Source: Levilactobacillus bambusae (GTDB lineage: Bacteria; Bacillota; Bacilli; Lactobacillales; Lactobacillaceae). Taken from it: a stretch of DNA of 64,000 nucleotides. Every line of letters starts with the position of its first letter. Position 1 is the first letter of the stretch. Below, piece by piece: positions 28,079-38,674 of this stretch. Under the pieces are notes generated by a model, which searched no databases, had not been told where the DNA came from, and worked only from the letters and a program-made list of their open reading frames with translations. The stretch lies in assembly GCF_003124125.1 (NCBI RefSeq), contig NZ_QCXQ01000002.1, positions 62,001 through 126,000 of the forward strand, in the 5' to 3' direction. The position numbers and the translations under genes are program-made.

Positions 28079-28462
28079 TTAGTCAACTAATTCCAAGATA
28101 ACCATTGCTGCACCATCACCACGACGAGGCATGGTCTTGTACATCCGAGTGTAACCACCGTTACGGTCAGCGTATTTTGGTGCAATTTCACTAAATAGCT
28201 TTTGTAAGGCATTCGTTACAACAACGTTGTCGCCATCTTCCTTAACATCAGCAATTTCATCACGAACAAAGGTAGCAGCTTGACGACGGGCGTGCAAGTC
28301 ACCCTTCTTACCTAATGAAATCATCTTGTCGGTTGTCTTACGAACTTCCTTAGCGCGGGCTTCGGTAGTCGTAATACTTCCGTGAATCAACAAATCAGTT
28401 GTTAGACTCCGGAGTAAGGCACGACGTTGTGAACTGGTACGTTGTAATTTACGGTAACTCAT
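28079..28462 (-). CDS. rplQ: 50S ribosomal protein L17
   Basis: 127-aa L17, located near the peptide exit of the large subunit. It begins [25 protein letters not shown], the family signature, and ends in [13 protein letters not shown]. Length is usual for Firmicutes. It is the last gene of the S10-spc-alpha string and lies 24 bp after rpoA. Confidence 0.98.
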   Translation of the reverse strand: MSYRKLQRTSSQRRALLRSLTTDLLIHGSITTTEARAKEVRKTTDKMISLGKKGDLHARRQAATFVRDEIADVKEDGDNVVVTNALQKLFSEIAPKYADRNGGYTRMYKTMPRRGDGAAMVILELVD

Positions 28463-28486
28463 GAATAGTAACCTCCCTTTTAAAGT

Positions 28487-29437
28487 TTAATCTTCTTTAC
28501 GAAGTGAAAGACCTAAATCAGCAAGCTTGGCTTTAACTTCTTCCAAGGACTTACGACCTAAGTTACGAACTTTCATCATGTCAGCTTCAGTCCGGTTAGT
28601 TAATTCTTGAACCGTATTGATACCTGCACGCTTCAAACAGTTGTAAGAACGAACGGACAAGTCAAGCTCTTCGATTGGCATCTCAAGCATCTTTTCCTTG
28701 TGCGTTTCTTCTTTTTCAACCATAATTTCAGCATTTTTGGCTTCATCGGTTAAATCAACAAACATCGTTAAGTGCTCAGTCAGAACCTTAGCAGCAAGAC
28801 TGATTGCTTCACTAGGCGTAATTGAACCGTTTGTCCATACGTCCAATGTTAATTTATCGTAATCAGCACGATGACCAACACGGGTGTTTTCGACTTGATA
28901 GTTAACACGTTCGATCGGGGTATAAATCGAGTCAATTGCCAATTCACCAATTGGCATATCTTCCATACGAGCTTTATTTTCGTCCGCAGAAACATAGCCA
29001 CGACCCTTGTTTGCTTTCATGCTCATGTGGAAGCTAGCCCCGTCAGCAACTGTACAAATGTACAAGTCTGGGTTCATTACTTCAACATCCGCACCGGCAA
29101 CAATATCGTTGGCAGTAACTTGAGCAGGCCCCTTGACGTTGATTTCTAAGTTAGCTTCTTCGTCATCGTCGCCACTAAGCTTCAAAGCAATCTTCTTCAC
29201 GTTCAGAATAATCTGGGTAACATCTTCAACAACCCCTTCGATCGTTGAAAATTCATGAAGAACACCATCAATTTGAAGGCTCGTAATAGCGGCACCTGGC
29301 AAAGATGAAAGAAGAACACGACGAAGGGAATTACCTAAGGTTGTTCCGTATCCACGTTCAAGTGGTTCCACAACAATCTTGCCGTAGTTTTCGCTTTCAT
29401 CAATCTTATGAACGTTAGGCTTTTCAAATTCAATCAT
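28487..29437 (-). CDS. rpoA: DNA-directed RNA polymerase subunit alpha
   Basis: 316-aa alpha subunit whose dimer starts assembly of the polymerase core. The N-terminal domain has [27 protein letters not shown], the dimerisation and beta/beta'-binding surface. A short linker leads to the C-terminal domain ([27 protein letters not shown] ... [14 protein letters not shown]), which contacts upstream DNA and activators. It lies 86 bp after rpsK, the widest gap in the alpha operon. Confidence 0.98.
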   Translation of the reverse strand: MIEFEKPNVHKIDESENYGKIVVEPLERGYGTTLGNSLRRVLLSSLPGAAITSLQIDGVLHEFSTIEGVVEDVTQIILNVKKIALKLSGDDDEEANLEINVKGPAQVTANDIVAGADVEVMNPDLYICTVADGASFHMSMKANKGRGYVSADENKARMEDMPIGELAIDSIYTPIERVNYQVENTRVGHRADYDKLTLDVWTNGSITPSEAISLAAKVLTEHLTMFVDLTDEAKNAEIMVEKEETHKEKMLEMPIEELDLSVRSYNCLKRAGINTVQELTNRTEADMMKVRNLGRKSLEEVKAKLADLGLSLRKED

Positions 29438-29523
29438 TCTTATCTCTTACCCCTTTCAAAACGCGTAGAGCTTCTTAAAGTCAATCCCATCATGAAGTAT
29501 GCCCTCATAAATGAAACGCTCAA

Positions 29524-29913
29524 TTAAACCCGACGGCGCTTTGGAGGACGAGACCCGTTATGAGGAACAGGTGTTACATCACGAATTGCAGTAACTTCGA
29601 TCCCAGTAGCTTGGATAGCACGGATAGCAGCTTCACGACCTGAACCAGGACCCTTAACTTCGACTTCAACAGTCTTCATTCCGTGTTCCATTGATGACTT
29701 AGCAGCAGCTTCAGCAGCCATTTGAGCAGCAAATGGTGTTGACTTACGGCTACCCTTAAAGCCTAATGCACCAGCTGATGACCAAGAAATAGCATTTCCT
29801 TGCATATCAGTAATCATAACGAGTGTGTTGTTAAAAGTTGAGTGAATGTGTGCAACACCGGATTCGATGTTCTTTTTCACACGCCGCTTCCGGCTAGTAT
29901 TTCTCTTTACCAT
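29524..29913 (-). CDS. rpsK: 30S ribosomal protein S11
   Basis: 129-aa S11 of the 30S platform, next to the E-site and the Shine-Dalgarno helix. [21 protein letters not shown] and [18 protein letters not shown] at the C-terminus are diagnostic. It follows rpsM by 27 bp in the alpha operon. Confidence 0.98.
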   Translation of the reverse strand: MVKRNTSRKRRVKKNIESGVAHIHSTFNNTLVMITDMQGNAISWSSAGALGFKGSRKSTPFAAQMAAEAAAKSSMEHGMKTVEVEVKGPGSGREAAIRAIQATGIEVTAIRDVTPVPHNGSRPPKRRRV

Positions 29914-29940
29914 AAAAGTTGAACCCTCCTTTATAGATTA

Positions 29941-30306
29941 TTATTTCTTACGCCCGGCGATTGAAACTTTCTTACCCTTACGAGTACGAGCGTTGTTCTT
30001 AGTGTGTTGACCACGAACAGGTAAACCACGACGGTGACGCATACCACGGTAAGAACCCATTTCTTGAAGTTCCTTAATGTTCATGCTAACTTCCCGACGT
30101 AAGTCACCTTCGACTGGGTAGTTATCAACAGCTGAACGAAGCTTATCTTCATCTTCTGGGGATAAATCGCGAACGCGAACGTCAGGATTTACGCCAGTTT
30201 GAGCGATAATCTTTTCAGCAGTACTGTTACCAATCCCGAAAATGTAAGTTAATGCAATAACAATTCGCTTGTCACGGGGTAAATCGACTCCAGCAATACG
30301 TGCCAT
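29941..30306 (-). CDS. rpsM: 30S ribosomal protein S13
   Basis: 121-aa S13 of the 30S head, which bridges to the large subunit and contacts P-site tRNA. The ATG at 30306 ([19 protein letters not shown]) is the family start and has AGGAGG upstream; the frame is open four codons further up. [28 protein letters not shown] is the conserved basic C-terminus. Confidence 0.97.
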   Translation of the reverse strand: MARIAGVDLPRDKRIVIALTYIFGIGNSTAEKIIAQTGVNPDVRVRDLSPEDEDKLRSAVDNYPVEGDLRREVSMNIKELQEMGSYRGMRHRRGLPVRGQHTKNNARTRKGKKVSIAGRKK

Positions 30307-30339
30307 GTAAAGACACACCTCCTATATAATGAAATAAAA

Positions 30340-30459
30340 TTACTTACCCTGACGCTGTTTGTGCTTAGGGTTAGCCGAGCAAATTACCATAACCCGACCT
30401 TTACGTTTGATCACTTTACAGTGTTCACACATTGGCTTGACTGATGGTCTTACCTTCAT
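30340..30459 (-). CDS. rpmJ: 50S ribosomal protein L36
   Basis: 39-aa zinc-ribbon protein of the large subunit, read directly from the sequence. It starts [20 protein letters not shown] and ends [14 protein letters not shown]. The CxxC ... C ... H zinc ligands (Cys11, Cys14, Cys27, His32) are all present, so this is the zinc-binding (C+) form. It lies between infA and rpsM. Confidence 0.97.
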   Translation of the reverse strand: MKVRPSVKPMCEHCKVIKRKGRVMVICSANPKHKQRQGK

Positions 30460-30492
30460 AAATATCCCTCCTAAATCATTGACTAAGACGGA

Positions 30493-30711
30493 CTACTTAA
30501 AACGATAAGTGATCCGACCTTTTGTGAGATCATACGGTGACATTTCGACAGTAACCCGATCCCCAGGTAAAATCCGAATGTAATGCATACGAATCTTACC
30601 GGAAACGTGAGCCAGTATCTCTTGACCGTTTTTCAGTTCAACCCGGAACATCGCGTTTGGCAACGTTTCGGTAACTTTGCCTTCAACTTCGATGACGTCG
30701 CTTTTAGCCAC
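30493..30711 (-). CDS. infA: Translation initiation factor IF-1
   Basis: 72-aa OB-fold factor that binds the 30S A site during initiation. It reads [25 protein letters not shown] and ends in RGRITYRFK, as in other Firmicutes. The start is GTG at 30711 with AAGGAGG upstream. No map gene separates adk from infA, the usual arrangement in lactobacilli. A promoter and leader with hairpins precede it. Confidence 0.97.
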   Translation of the reverse strand: MAKSDVIEVEGKVTETLPNAMFRVELKNGQEILAHVSGKIRMHYIRILPGDRVTVEMSPYDLTKGRITYRFK

Positions 30712-30855
30712 GAAAGTACCTCCTTTTTGATAAAGTCGTGTTTTTCAACACGGCAGAACGGTAGGTTTCCCTACCGCGCTCAAAAATAAATGAAAGGACA
30801 CCTATTCCTTGAGCAAAACCTTGCTAAGTTTACCATATTAATGAACTTGAATCAA
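30712..30855 (-). promoter_or_regulatory. infA promoter and hairpin-rich leader
   Basis: TTGATT (30850-30855) and TAAACT (30827-30832) with 17-bp spacing on the minus strand suggest a separate promoter for infA-rpmJ-rpsM-rpsK-rpoA-rplQ. The leader of about 110 bases holds CGGTAGG-GAAA-CCTACCG (30759-30776), a 7-bp stem capped by a GNRA tetraloop, and a CGTGTTG/CAACACG-type hairpin (30737-30753). No terminator is seen between adk and this site. Confidence 0.6.
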
Positions 30856-30886
30856 GGTACCCTCGCGATTGGCCGCTAAATTTAAC

Positions 30887-31543
30887 TTAAAGCTGATCAA
30901 GAATTTGGTGCACATCTTGATAAACATCATTAATATCTCGATCACCATCAACCATGTGCAAGATTCCCTTATTTTGATAGAAATCAACGAGGGGGGTGTT
31001 CATCTTGATGTTAACATCCAGTCGGTTCTTAACCGTTTCAGGCTTGTCATCATCACGTTGATAAAAGTCATGAGAACCGCAGATATCACAAGTGCCCGCG
31101 ACCTTTGGCTGGTTGTAAACCTTGTGGTAAGTAGCACCACAATTGCGACAGATAAACCGTCCGGATAGCCGTTCAATTAAAACATCTGGGGCAACATCAA
31201 TATTAATAACGGCATCAATTTTCTTACCCATATCAGCCATCATGGTGTCTAATGCTTCCGCTTGGTCAATTGTCCGGGGAAAACCATCAAGCATAAAACC
31301 ATTGACGGTATCCTTTTGTGCTAGCCTGTCCGCAACAATTCCATCCGTTACTTCATCGGGAACTAAGGCTCCTTGATCGATGAATTTTTTGGCTTCGATT
31401 CCCATTGGCGTTTCGTTAGCGATTGCTTCCCGAAAGATATCCCCGGTAGAAATATGAGGAATATCGAAATCTTCAATAATCATTTGAGCCTGGGTTCCCT
31501 TACCGGCCCCAGGTAGCCCCATTAAAATCAGGTTCATTGACAT
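30887..31543 (-). CDS. adk: Adenylate kinase
   Basis: 218-aa kinase that equilibrates ATP, ADP and AMP. P-loop is [12 protein letters not shown]; the lid carries four cysteines (CRNCGATYH ... CDICG), the zinc-binding form common in Gram-positives; [12 protein letters not shown] is the AMP-side signature. The ATG at 31543 is chosen because GGAGG stands 8 bases upstream; another ATG follows two codons later. It is downstream of secY in the spc operon. Confidence 0.97.
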   Translation of the reverse strand: MSMNLILMGLPGAGKGTQAQMIIEDFDIPHISTGDIFREAIANETPMGIEAKKFIDQGALVPDEVTDGIVADRLAQKDTVNGFMLDGFPRTIDQAEALDTMMADMGKKIDAVINIDVAPDVLIERLSGRFICRNCGATYHKVYNQPKVAGTCDICGSHDFYQRDDDKPETVKNRLDVNIKMNTPLVDFYQNKGILHMVDGDRDINDVYQDVHQILDQL

Positions 31544-31629
31544 AAGTTCGTCCTCCAATTGATCCAATTAAAAATTTTGCCTGAAAACAGAAGAAGGTGT
31601 GCGATCATCTCAACACACCCACCCCTTTT

Positions 31630-32937
31630 TTATTTGTTCGGTTCTTGAATGAAACCGATATATTGACGCTTCATTTCTAATCCGTTAATTTGCTGAATGG
31701 TCTGGATAGCCACACCCACAACAATTAAGAGACTTGTACCACCAAGTCCAACGGATTCACTCAAGCCAAATACGTTTGAGGCAACCAACGGAAGCAAGGC
31801 AATTAAGCCAAGGAACAAAGCCCCGACGGTACTTAACCGCATTAGCAATCCAGAAATATACGATTGCGTTTCATGCCCCGGCCAAACGCCGGGAATGTAC
31901 GCTCCCTGCTTTTGCAGGTTTTCCGATAGTTTTTCAGGATTGACCTGAACAAACGCGTAAAAGAATGTAAATAGGACAATTAAGATTGTGTAGAAAACAG
32001 TCCCTGCTGTCGTCTGCATATTAAATACATTGGACAACACCTGGTACCACGTATCTTCAGAATGATTATTCTGAAAGGCCAATAAAATAGTTTGTGGCGT
32101 CGCAATAAAGGAACTTGCAAAGATAACCGGAATCACACCCGCAACGTTGACCTTCAAAGGAAGGTAACTGCTATCGGGGGATCCAGAAACCCGCCGCGTG
32201 TATTGAATGGGCACTTTACGATCCGCTTGTTGGAACCAAGTTGTAAAGGTTACGATCACCAAAATGGCAATGAGCAACCCAATAAGGAATAAAATGTTTT
32301 TCCCTAAATCCCCTTTACCTGCATCAACAATGTAGGTTTGGTAAAGCTGATAGACACCCGTAGGAATCCGAGCGATGATACCCGCAAAGATAATCATTGA
32401 AACCCCGTTGCCTAACCCTCGGTCGGTAATCATATCACCCAACCAGGTCGTCAACATGGTTCCACCCGTCAGAATTAACCCAATGGTAACGTACGTACTT
32501 ACACCCGGATTATCAACTAACTTAAGACTACTTAGGGCGTTAAAACCCGCCGTAATCCCGATTGACTGAACAAACGCCAGGACAATCGTTAAGTACCGGG
32601 TCGCTTGATTCAGTTTACGCCGTCCAACTTCCCCTTGCTTCCCCCATTCCACGAAACGTGGAACAATGTCCATCTGAAGGAGTTGGATCACGATTTGTGC
32701 GGTGATGTAAGGCGAAACCCCCATCGCAAAGATAGAGTAATTCGACAGGCCACCACCACTGAAGAGATTTAACATGCTAACCAAGCCTGAAGACGCCACG
32801 CTTTGGAGAGCCTTTGCGTTAATTCCGGGAACCGTGATAAACGATCCCAGACGAAAGACCACCAAAACCATTAGAGTAAAGAGAATCTTGTTCCGAATAT
32901 CTTTAATCTTAAACGCGTTTTTCAAGGTTGAAAGCAT
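31630..32937 (-). CDS. secY: Protein translocase subunit SecY
   Basis: 435-aa channel subunit of the Sec translocon with about ten transmembrane segments. Family signatures include FVTVPGINAKAL-type N-terminal loop (ITVPGINAKAL), SNYSIFAMGVSPYITAQIVIQLL and the C-terminal FVQVNPEKLSENLQKQGAYIPG. Its start codon overlaps the rplO stop by one base, so translation is coupled. Confidence 0.98.
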   Translation of the reverse strand: MLSTLKNAFKIKDIRNKILFTLMVLVVFRLGSFITVPGINAKALQSVASSGLVSMLNLFSGGGLSNYSIFAMGVSPYITAQIVIQLLQMDIVPRFVEWGKQGEVGRRKLNQATRYLTIVLAFVQSIGITAGFNALSSLKLVDNPGVSTYVTIGLILTGGTMLTTWLGDMITDRGLGNGVSMIIFAGIIARIPTGVYQLYQTYIVDAGKGDLGKNILFLIGLLIAILVIVTFTTWFQQADRKVPIQYTRRVSGSPDSSYLPLKVNVAGVIPVIFASSFIATPQTILLAFQNNHSEDTWYQVLSNVFNMQTTAGTVFYTILIVLFTFFYAFVQVNPEKLSENLQKQGAYIPGVWPGHETQSYISGLLMRLSTVGALFLGLIALLPLVASNVFGLSESVGLGGTSLLIVVGVAIQTIQQINGLEMKRQYIGFIQEPNK

Positions 32938-33371
32938 TAGATCACCTCAGTCTTACCGCCTGCAGCTTCAATTGCCTTAGTAGCAGCAGCAGAGAATTTG
33001 TTAGCCTTAACGGTTAACTTCTTATCTAACTGGCCATCACCTAAGACCTTGATGCCGTCCTTTTGGTTTTTAACGATGCCGGCTTCAACTAATTGAACTG
33101 GAGTTACTTCAGTTCCATCATCGAAAGCGTTCAGGGCATCAATGTTGACTACAGCGTATTCCTTGCGGTTAATGTTAGTAAACCCACGTTTAGGAATCCG
33201 ACGGTAAAGAGGCATTTGGCCCCCTTCAAACCCAAGACGAGTCTTGCTACGAGCCTTTTGACCCTTTTGACCCCGACCTGAAGTCTTACCGTTACCGGAA
33301 GAGTCTCCACGACCCACACGGTTACGGAGCTTACGAGAACCTTCAGCAGGATGTAATTCGTTTAAATTCAT
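32937..33371 (-). CDS. rplO: 50S ribosomal protein L15
   Basis: 144-aa L15. The glycine- and arginine-rich N-terminal extension ([20 protein letters not shown]) threads into 23S rRNA and is typical. The globular C-terminal part ends in [10 protein letters not shown]. It overlaps secY by one base and follows rpmD by 30 bp. Confidence 0.98.
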   Translation of the reverse strand: MNLNELHPAEGSRKLRNRVGRGDSSGNGKTSGRGQKGQKARSKTRLGFEGGQMPLYRRIPKRGFTNINRKEYAVVNIDALNAFDDGTEVTPVQLVEAGIVKNQKDGIKVLGDGQLDKKLTVKANKFSAAATKAIEAAGGKTEVI

Positions 33372-33401
33372 GCGATTGGCACCTCCTTATTTTTAGTTGT
33401 A

Positions 33402-33584
33402 TTACTTAACTTCTTCAACCGTAATTAGGTGTGCAATTTTGAAAAGCGCACCGCGAATTGCGTCGTTATCAGGCTTTACAACTGAACTGTTTACACGGTG
33501 CAGACCTAATGCCTTAACAATCGCACGCTGTTTTGGGAGGCGGTGAGCTGCACTACGTACTAAAGTAACTTTTAACTGAGCCAT
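33402..33584 (-). CDS. rpmD: 50S ribosomal protein L30
   Basis: 60-aa L30, the short bacterial form. The sequence [34 protein letters not shown] matches the family throughout. It lies 14 bp after rpsE in the spc operon. Confidence 0.97.
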   Translation of the reverse strand: MAQLKVTLVRSAAHRLPKQRAIVKALGLHRVNSSVVKPDNDAIRGALFKIAHLITVEEVK

Positions 33585-33598
33585 AATACTTCTCCTCC

Positions 33599-34108
33599 TT
33601 ATTCAGCAAGGTGTTGAAGAGAAACGCCACGCAATGCAGCGACTTCTTCAGCACGTTTCATAGACTTCAAACCTTCGAAGGTTGCCCGTACAGAGTTGAT
33701 TGAGTTGTTTGAGCCCAACCGCTTACTCGTAACATCGGCAATTCCGGCGAGTTCCATGACGGCACGAACAGCACCACCAGCAGCAACCCCATGACCTTCA
33801 GCAGCAGGCTTTAACATGATCTTCCCACCACCGTAAGTACCGATAACTTCGTGAGGGATTGAAGTTCCAACGATTGGAACTTCAATCAAGTTCTTACGAG
33901 CGTCATCGACAGCTTTACGGATAGCATCTGGAACTTCTTGTGCCTTACCAGTACCGAAGCCAACGTGGCCATTCTTGTCACCAACGACAACAAGAGCAGC
34001 AAAACGAAGACGACGACCACCCTTAACAACCTTAGTAATCCGGTTAATGGATACAACGTTGTCTTCGAGTTCAAGCTTGTCAGGATCAATAAACTTTGAC
34101 TTTGCCAT
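33599..34108 (-). CDS. rpsE: 30S ribosomal protein S5
   Basis: 169-aa S5, involved in mRNA unwinding and decoding accuracy. The N-terminal domain has [27 protein letters not shown], and the loop linked to spectinomycin resistance in other species lies in this segment with no deletion seen. The C-terminal domain ends [21 protein letters not shown]. Confidence 0.98.
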   Translation of the reverse strand: MAKSKFIDPDKLELEDNVVSINRITKVVKGGRRLRFAALVVVGDKNGHVGFGTGKAQEVPDAIRKAVDDARKNLIEVPIVGTSIPHEVIGTYGGGKIMLKPAAEGHGVAAGGAVRAVMELAGIADVTSKRLGSNNSINSVRATFEGLKSMKRAEEVAALRGVSLQHLAE

Positions 34109-34131
34109 TTGCGGTTATTCCTCCTTTTTTC

Positions 34132-34488
34132 CTAGAATTGTAGTCCGTTTTCACGGGCAGCATCAGCTAATGCTTGTACCCGTCCATGGTATAAGTAACC
34201 CCCACGGTCAAATACAACGTTAGTGATGTTCTTTTCAGCAGCGCGCTTAGCAACTAAAGCACCGACAGATGCGGCCTTTTCAGTCTTGCTGTTACCACTG
34301 ACTTCACTATCTAATGATGAGGCACTGACCAGCGTCACACCCGCTACGTCATCAATTACTTGAGCGTAGGTGTTTGTGTTAGAACGGAAAACATTTAAGC
34401 GTGGGCACTCGGCAGTACCAGAAATCTTATTACGAACACGTGCGTGACGACGTTGACGTGTCTTGTTACGATCTGGTTTGTTGATCAT
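34132..34488 (-). CDS. rplR: 50S ribosomal protein L18
   Basis: 118-aa L18, a 5S rRNA-binding protein. The ATG at 34488 ([21 protein letters not shown]) is used because GAGGTG precedes it by 6 bases; the open frame extends three codons into that site. The C-terminus [28 protein letters not shown] is characteristic. Confidence 0.96.
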   Translation of the reverse strand: MINKPDRNKTRQRRHARVRNKISGTAECPRLNVFRSNTNTYAQVIDDVAGVTLVSASSLDSEVSGNSKTEKAASVGALVAKRAAEKNITNVVFDRGGYLYHGRVQALADAARENGLQF

Positions 34489-34529
34489 TATTGTCACCTC
34501 TTCAAATTAATTATCAGCTATGCGCTGTC

Positions 34530-35066
34530 TTACTTACCAGTCTTACCTTCACGAATCCGAACATATTCGTTTTCGTAACGGATACCCTTACCCTTGTAAG
34601 GTTCAGGTGAACGAACGGCACGGACTTCAGCAGCAAAGTCACCAACGGCCTGCTTGCCAATTCCGCTAATCTTGATCGTTGTGTTATCTGGAACTTCAAC
34701 TTGTAAGTTTTCGGGAACAGTCATTTCAACTGGGTTAGAGTAACCAACACTTAAAACTAAAGTTGAACCCTTAAGTTGAGTACGGTAACCAACCCCAACA
34801 AGTTTCAAGGTCTTGGCAAAACCATCGGTTACACCTTCAACCATGTTGTTGACGTTAGCACGCGTAGTTCCGTGGATAGCACGCGTCTTGTTGTTATTGT
34901 CAGGACGATCAAACTTGATTTGACCATCTTCAACTGACATCGTAATAATTGGGCTGATGGCACGGGTTAAAGTCCCCTTAGGACCCTTAACAGTTACATC
35001 GTTTCCGCTTTGAGAAACTTCAACACCATCAGGAATGTTAATCGCTTTATAACCAATACGACTCAC
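34530..35066 (-). CDS. rplF: 50S ribosomal protein L6
   Basis: 178-aa L6 at the base of the L7/L12 stalk, near the elongation factor site. It begins [16 protein letters not shown] and ends [25 protein letters not shown], the standard C-terminus. Two homologous halves are typical. It sits between rpsH and rplR. Confidence 0.98.
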   Translation of the reverse strand: MSRIGYKAINIPDGVEVSQSGNDVTVKGPKGTLTRAISPIITMSVEDGQIKFDRPDNNNKTRAIHGTTRANVNNMVEGVTDGFAKTLKLVGVGYRTQLKGSTLVLSVGYSNPVEMTVPENLQVEVPDNTTIKISGIGKQAVGDFAAEVRAVRSPEPYKGKGIRYENEYVRIREGKTGK

Positions 35067-35096
35067 TTGGTTGCACCTCCTATTCTTACTTATCGA

Positions 35097-35495
35097 TTAC
35101 CAAACGTAAGCGAGCACTTCGCCGCCGACGTGCTTGGCACGAGCTTCTTTATCGGTAATTACACCGTTTGAAGTAGAAATAATAGCAATACCTAAACCAT
35201 TTAAGACCTTAGGAACTGCGTCTGCTTTAACGTAAGAACGCAAGCCAGGCTTAGAGATCCGCTTAAGGCCAGTGATAACACGTTGGTTATCCTTACCATA
35301 CTTCAAGAAAACACGGATGATGCCTTGCTTGTCGTCGTCGATGTATTCAACGTCACGGATGAAACCTTCACGCTTGAGGATTTCAGCAATGTCGCGCTTC
35401 ATTTTTGATGCAGGAACTTCAAGTGATTCGTGACGAACCATGTTCGCGTTACGAATCCGAGTTAAGAAGTCTGCAATTGGATCAGTCATGGACAT
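35097..35495 (-). CDS. rpsH: 30S ribosomal protein S8
   Basis: 132-aa S8, a primary 16S rRNA binder and, in enterobacteria, the spc operon repressor. [20 protein letters not shown] starts the family domain, and [26 protein letters not shown] ends it. The start at 35495 follows GGGAGGG; the second ATG at 35489 is an alternative. Confidence 0.97.
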   Translation of the reverse strand: MSMTDPIADFLTRIRNANMVRHESLEVPASKMKRDIAEILKREGFIRDVEYIDDDKQGIIRVFLKYGKDNQRVITGLKRISKPGLRSYVKADAVPKVLNGLGIAIISTSNGVITDKEARAKHVGGEVLAYVW

Positions 35496-35530
35496 GAACG
35501 TTTGCCCTCCCTTTATTTAAAATTCTCGTT

Positions 35531-35716
35531 TTACCAACTAGCCTTGTGCATGCCTGGAATTTGACCTTCATGGGCAAGTTGACGAAGGCAGATACGGCAA
35601 AGATGGAACTTTTGATAAACAGAGTGTGGACGTCCACAGCGTTCGCAACGTGTGTACGCTTGGGTAGAGAACTTTGCTGGACGCTTACTCTTAGCAATTA
35701 ATGATTTTTTAGCCAA
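35531..35716 (-). CDS. rpsN: 30S ribosomal protein S14, zinc-binding type Z
   Basis: 61-aa short S14. Zinc ligands CERCG and CRICL are intact, so this is the zinc-dependent type. Many Firmicutes keep a second, longer zinc-free copy elsewhere in the genome; none is in this window. It lies between rplE and rpsH. Confidence 0.97.
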   Translation of the reverse strand: MAKKSLIAKSKRPAKFSTQAYTRCERCGRPHSVYQKFHLCRICLRQLAHEGQIPGMHKASW

Positions 35717-35734
35717 TTTTGTGAACCTCCTAAT

Positions 35735-36277
35735 CTATTTTGAAAATGGCATACCGAAGTCAGCCAACAATGCGTGACCTTCTTCATCGGTATCAGCCGT
35801 CGTAACGATGACAATATCTAAACCACGAACGCGGTTAACCTTGTCGTAATCAATTTCTGGGAAAATTAATTGTTCCCGAATTCCCAAAGTGTAGTTACCG
35901 CGACCATCAAAGGAGCGGCTGCTTACACCATGGAAGTCACGAACACGTGGCAAGGAAACGTTGATAAGCTTGTCTAAGAATTCGTACATCCGGTCCCCAC
36001 GAAGAGTAACCTTTGCACCAATTGACATACCTTCACGTAAACGGAAGCTGGCAATTGATTTCTTAGCCTTAGTAATTAATGGCTTTTGACCAGAAATTAA
36101 AGCTAATTCTTCAACGGCTTCATCAAGGTTTTTTGCGTTAGCGATTGCATCACCAACACCCATGTTCAGAACGATCTTATCGATCTTTGGAGTCTGCATA
36201 ACAGACTTGTAGCTGAACTTTTCCATCAATGATGGTTGAATTTCGTTTTTGTATTGTTCTTTCAAACGAGCAGTCAT
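35735..36277 (-). CDS. rplE: 50S ribosomal protein L5
   Basis: 180-aa L5, a 5S rRNA-binding protein that bridges to the 30S head. It starts [23 protein letters not shown] and includes [16 protein letters not shown] and [22 protein letters not shown] at the end. Length and order are standard. Confidence 0.98.
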   Translation of the reverse strand: MTARLKEQYKNEIQPSLMEKFSYKSVMQTPKIDKIVLNMGVGDAIANAKNLDEAVEELALISGQKPLITKAKKSIASFRLREGMSIGAKVTLRGDRMYEFLDKLINVSLPRVRDFHGVSSRSFDGRGNYTLGIREQLIFPEIDYDKVNRVRGLDIVIVTTADTDEEGHALLADFGMPFSK

Positions 36278-36302
36278 GAATGTGTGTTCCTCCTTCCGCT
36301 AG

Positions 36303-36614
36303 TTATTTGTCGATTGTTTCGCCGCTCTTTTTAGCGTAACGAACTTTTTTACCATCTTCAACGCGGTAACCAACACGGGTTGGCTTGTTTGTTGAAGGAT
36401 CAATAAGCATCACATTTGAAGCGTTAATTGCTGCTTCAGTATCCACAATTCCACCTTGAGGGTTTGCTTGAGTCGCCTTTTGGTGTTTCTTAATCATGTT
36501 GATACCTTGCACAATCACACGGTTCTTGTCAGCTAAGACCTTGGTTACAGTTCCCTGCTTGCCCTTGTCTTTTCCACTAATGACTTGAACCTTGTCACCG
36601 GTTTTAACGTACAT
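36303..36614 (-). CDS. rplX: 50S ribosomal protein L24
   Basis: 103-aa L24, an assembly-initiating protein of the large subunit with a KOW motif ([33 protein letters not shown]). It follows rplN by 33 bp. Confidence 0.98.
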   Translation of the reverse strand: MYVKTGDKVQVISGKDKGKQGTVTKVLADKNRVIVQGINMIKKHQKATQANPQGGIVDTEAAINASNVMLIDPSTNKPTRVGYRVEDGKKVRYAKKSGETIDK

Positions 36615-36647
36615 TTGTGTGGCACCTCCTTGTTATCTCAAAATGAC

Positions 36648-37016
36648 TTACAGAACTTCTGGAGCTAATGAAATGATCTTCATGTAGTCGCGATCACGTA
36701 ATTCGCGGGCAACTGGTCCAAAGATACGAGTTCCAACTGGGCTCTTGTCATCACGGATAATAACGGCAGCATTTTCATCAAAACTGATGTATGAACCATC
36801 CTCACGACGCATCCGAGATTTAGTACGAACGACAACAGCTTTTACAACATCGTGAGCCTTGACAACACCACCTGGTGTTGCTTGTTTAACCGTAGCAACG
36901 ATAACGTCACCGACACCAGCGTAACGACGCTTGGAGCCACCTAAAACCTTGATAGTCAAGATTTCGCGGGCACCAGAGTTATCAGCAACCTTAAGACGAC
37001 TTTCTTGTTGGATCAC
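36648..37016 (-). CDS. rplN: 50S ribosomal protein L14
   Basis: 122-aa L14, which forms an inter-subunit bridge. [20 protein letters not shown] at the N-terminus and [23 protein letters not shown] at the C-terminus are diagnostic. Order rpsQ-rplN-rplX is standard. Confidence 0.98.
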   Translation of the reverse strand: MIQQESRLKVADNSGAREILTIKVLGGSKRRYAGVGDVIVATVKQATPGGVVKAHDVVKAVVVRTKSRMRREDGSYISFDENAAVIIRDDKSPVGTRIFGPVARELRDRDYMKIISLAPEVL

Positions 37017-37065
37017 AGCGAGTGTCCTCCCTTCATTTTCTTAAATAGAATACGATAAACGAACA

Positions 37066-37332
37066 CTAGATGATAACTGCCTTTTCAACAATATCAACCA
37101 AACGGAAACGCTTAGTAGCAGATAAAGGACGGGTTTCCATAATCCGAACCGTATCGCCCATCTTAGCTTCATTATTTTCGTCATGTGCCTTGTACTTCTT
37201 TGAGTACTTAACACGTTTTCCGTAACGAGTATCTTGCTTGTACGTTTCAACTTGGACAGTAATTGTCTTATCCATTTTGTCAGAAACGACACGCCCTTGG
37301 TAGACCTTACGGGAATTCCGTTTTTCACTCAT
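37066..37332 (-). CDS. rpsQ: 30S ribosomal protein S17
   Basis: 88-aa S17, an OB-fold primary rRNA binder. [21 protein letters not shown] and [29 protein letters not shown] are family signatures. It follows rpmC by 26 bp. Confidence 0.98.
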   Translation of the reverse strand: MSEKRNSRKVYQGRVVSDKMDKTITVQVETYKQDTRYGKRVKYSKKYKAHDENNEAKMGDTVRIMETRPLSATKRFRLVDIVEKAVII

Positions 37333-37358
37333 GTATTGCAGCCTCCTTTACCGTATTC

Positions 37359-37553
37359 TTACTTGTTAAGTTCTTGTTGACGCAACACAGTTTTAATGCG
37401 TGCGATATCCTTGCGAACCTGCTTTAAGCGAGCTGTGTTTTCAAGTTGACCAGTAGCCAATTGGAAACGAAGGTTGAATAATTCATCCTTGTAGCTCTTC
37501 TCTTTTTCAAGCATTTCAGCAGTGGATAATTTACTAATTTCATTAGCCTTCAT
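37359..37553 (-). CDS. rpmC: 50S ribosomal protein L29
   Basis: 64-aa L29 at the peptide exit, near trigger factor and SRP docking sites. The start at 37553 ([15 protein letters not shown]) is used because AGGTGG lies 8 bases upstream; the frame is open four codons further. It overlaps the end of rplP by 11 bp, which suggests coupling. Confidence 0.95.
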   Translation of the reverse strand: MKANEISKLSTAEMLEKEKSYKDELFNLRFQLATGQLENTARLKQVRKDIARIKTVLRQQELNK

Positions 37554-37977
37554 TAGATTCGCCACCTACTTCCTCGCGAGTCACAATCTTGGTCTGAACT
37601 GGAAGCTTCATTGCAGCTAAACGTAAGGCTTCGCGTGCAACTTCTTCAGAAACGCCACCGACTTCAAACATTACCTTACCGCGCTTGACGGGAGCAACCC
37701 ATCCAGCAGGTGTACCTTTCCCGTTACCCATACGTACCCCAACACCTTTTTCAGTGTAGGATTTGTCAGGGAAAATTTTAATCCAAACTTTCCCACCACG
37801 TTTCATGTAACGAGTCATAGCGATACGTGCGGCTTCGATTTGACGGTTGGTAATCCAGTGGGAAGTCAAGGCTTGCAGACCATATTCACCAAATGTAACC
37901 GTCTTGCCACCCTTAGCAGAGCCACGAAGCTTGCCACGGTGAACACGACGATACTTTACACGTTTAGGTACCAGCAT
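37543..37977 (-). CDS. rplP: 50S ribosomal protein L16
   Basis: 144-aa L16, which helps position A-site tRNA. The ATG at 37977 ([19 protein letters not shown]) is the family start with GAGGAGGG upstream. The longer open frame would add 36 residues that overlap rpsC. The motif [21 protein letters not shown] is present. Confidence 0.97.
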   Translation of the reverse strand: MLVPKRVKYRRVHRGKLRGSAKGGKTVTFGEYGLQALTSHWITNRQIEAARIAMTRYMKRGGKVWIKIFPDKSYTEKGVGVRMGNGKGTPAGWVAPVKRGKVMFEVGGVSEEVAREALRLAAMKLPVQTKIVTREEVGGESNEG

Positions 37978-37978
37978 G

Positions 37979-38671
37979 CTATTTCCCTCCTCGTCCGTTG
38001 TTAGTTCTTTGATCGATCTTGTGTTCGATCTTAGTTTGATCCTTTTCTGGGAGAATTTCGCCACGGTAAATCCAGGTCTTAACACCTAATGATCCATAAG
38101 TGGTGTGCGCTTCAACCCAAGCGTAGTCAATGTCAGCACGTAACGTGTGCAAAGGAACAGTACCATCTGAGTAATGTTCAACACGTGACATGTCAGCACC
38201 GTTTAAACGACCAGAAACTTGAACCTTGATACCCTTAGCTCCGGAACGCATAGTCCGTTGCATTGCTCCACGCATTGCACGACGGAAAGCGACACGGCCT
38301 TCAAGCTGACGAGCGACATTTTCGCCGACCAACTTAGCATCTAAGTCAGGCTTCTTAATTTCAATAATGTTAATGTGAACACGTTTGCCAGTCAACTGGT
38401 TAAGTTCCTTACGAAGTGCTTCAACTTCGGAACCACCCTTACCAATAACCATACCAGGCTTGGCGGTGTGAATGGAGATGTTCACGCGGTTAGCTGCACG
38501 TTCAATTTCAACGAGTGAAACAGAGGCATCAGCTAAACGCTGGTCAATGTATTTCCGGATTTTAAGATCTTCCTGTAAGTAAGCAGCAAAATCTTTGTCA
38601 GCATACCACTTTGCTTCGTAGTCGCGGATAATACCTGTACGTAATCCGGTAGGGTTTACTTTTTGTCCCAC
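37979..38671 (-). CDS. rpsC: 30S ribosomal protein S3
   Basis: 230-aa S3 at the mRNA entry tunnel, with helicase activity in the ribosome. [24 protein letters not shown] starts the protein, and the KH motif is in [15 protein letters not shown]. The tail [11 protein letters not shown] is slightly extended. It ends one base before the rplP start codon. Confidence 0.98.
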   Translation of the reverse strand: MGQKVNPTGLRTGIIRDYEAKWYADKDFAAYLQEDLKIRKYIDQRLADASVSLVEIERAANRVNISIHTAKPGMVIGKGGSEVEALRKELNQLTGKRVHINIIEIKKPDLDAKLVGENVARQLEGRVAFRRAMRGAMQRTMRSGAKGIKVQVSGRLNGADMSRVEHYSDGTVPLHTLRADIDYAWVEAHTTYGSLGVKTWIYRGEILPEKDQTKIEHKIDQRTNNGRGGK

Positions 38672-38674
38672 GTG

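Noticed and set aside
37978-38085. N-terminal extension of L16 by 36 residues
   Set aside because: It overlaps rpsC, lacks family similarity, and a strong ribosome binding site precedes the usual start.
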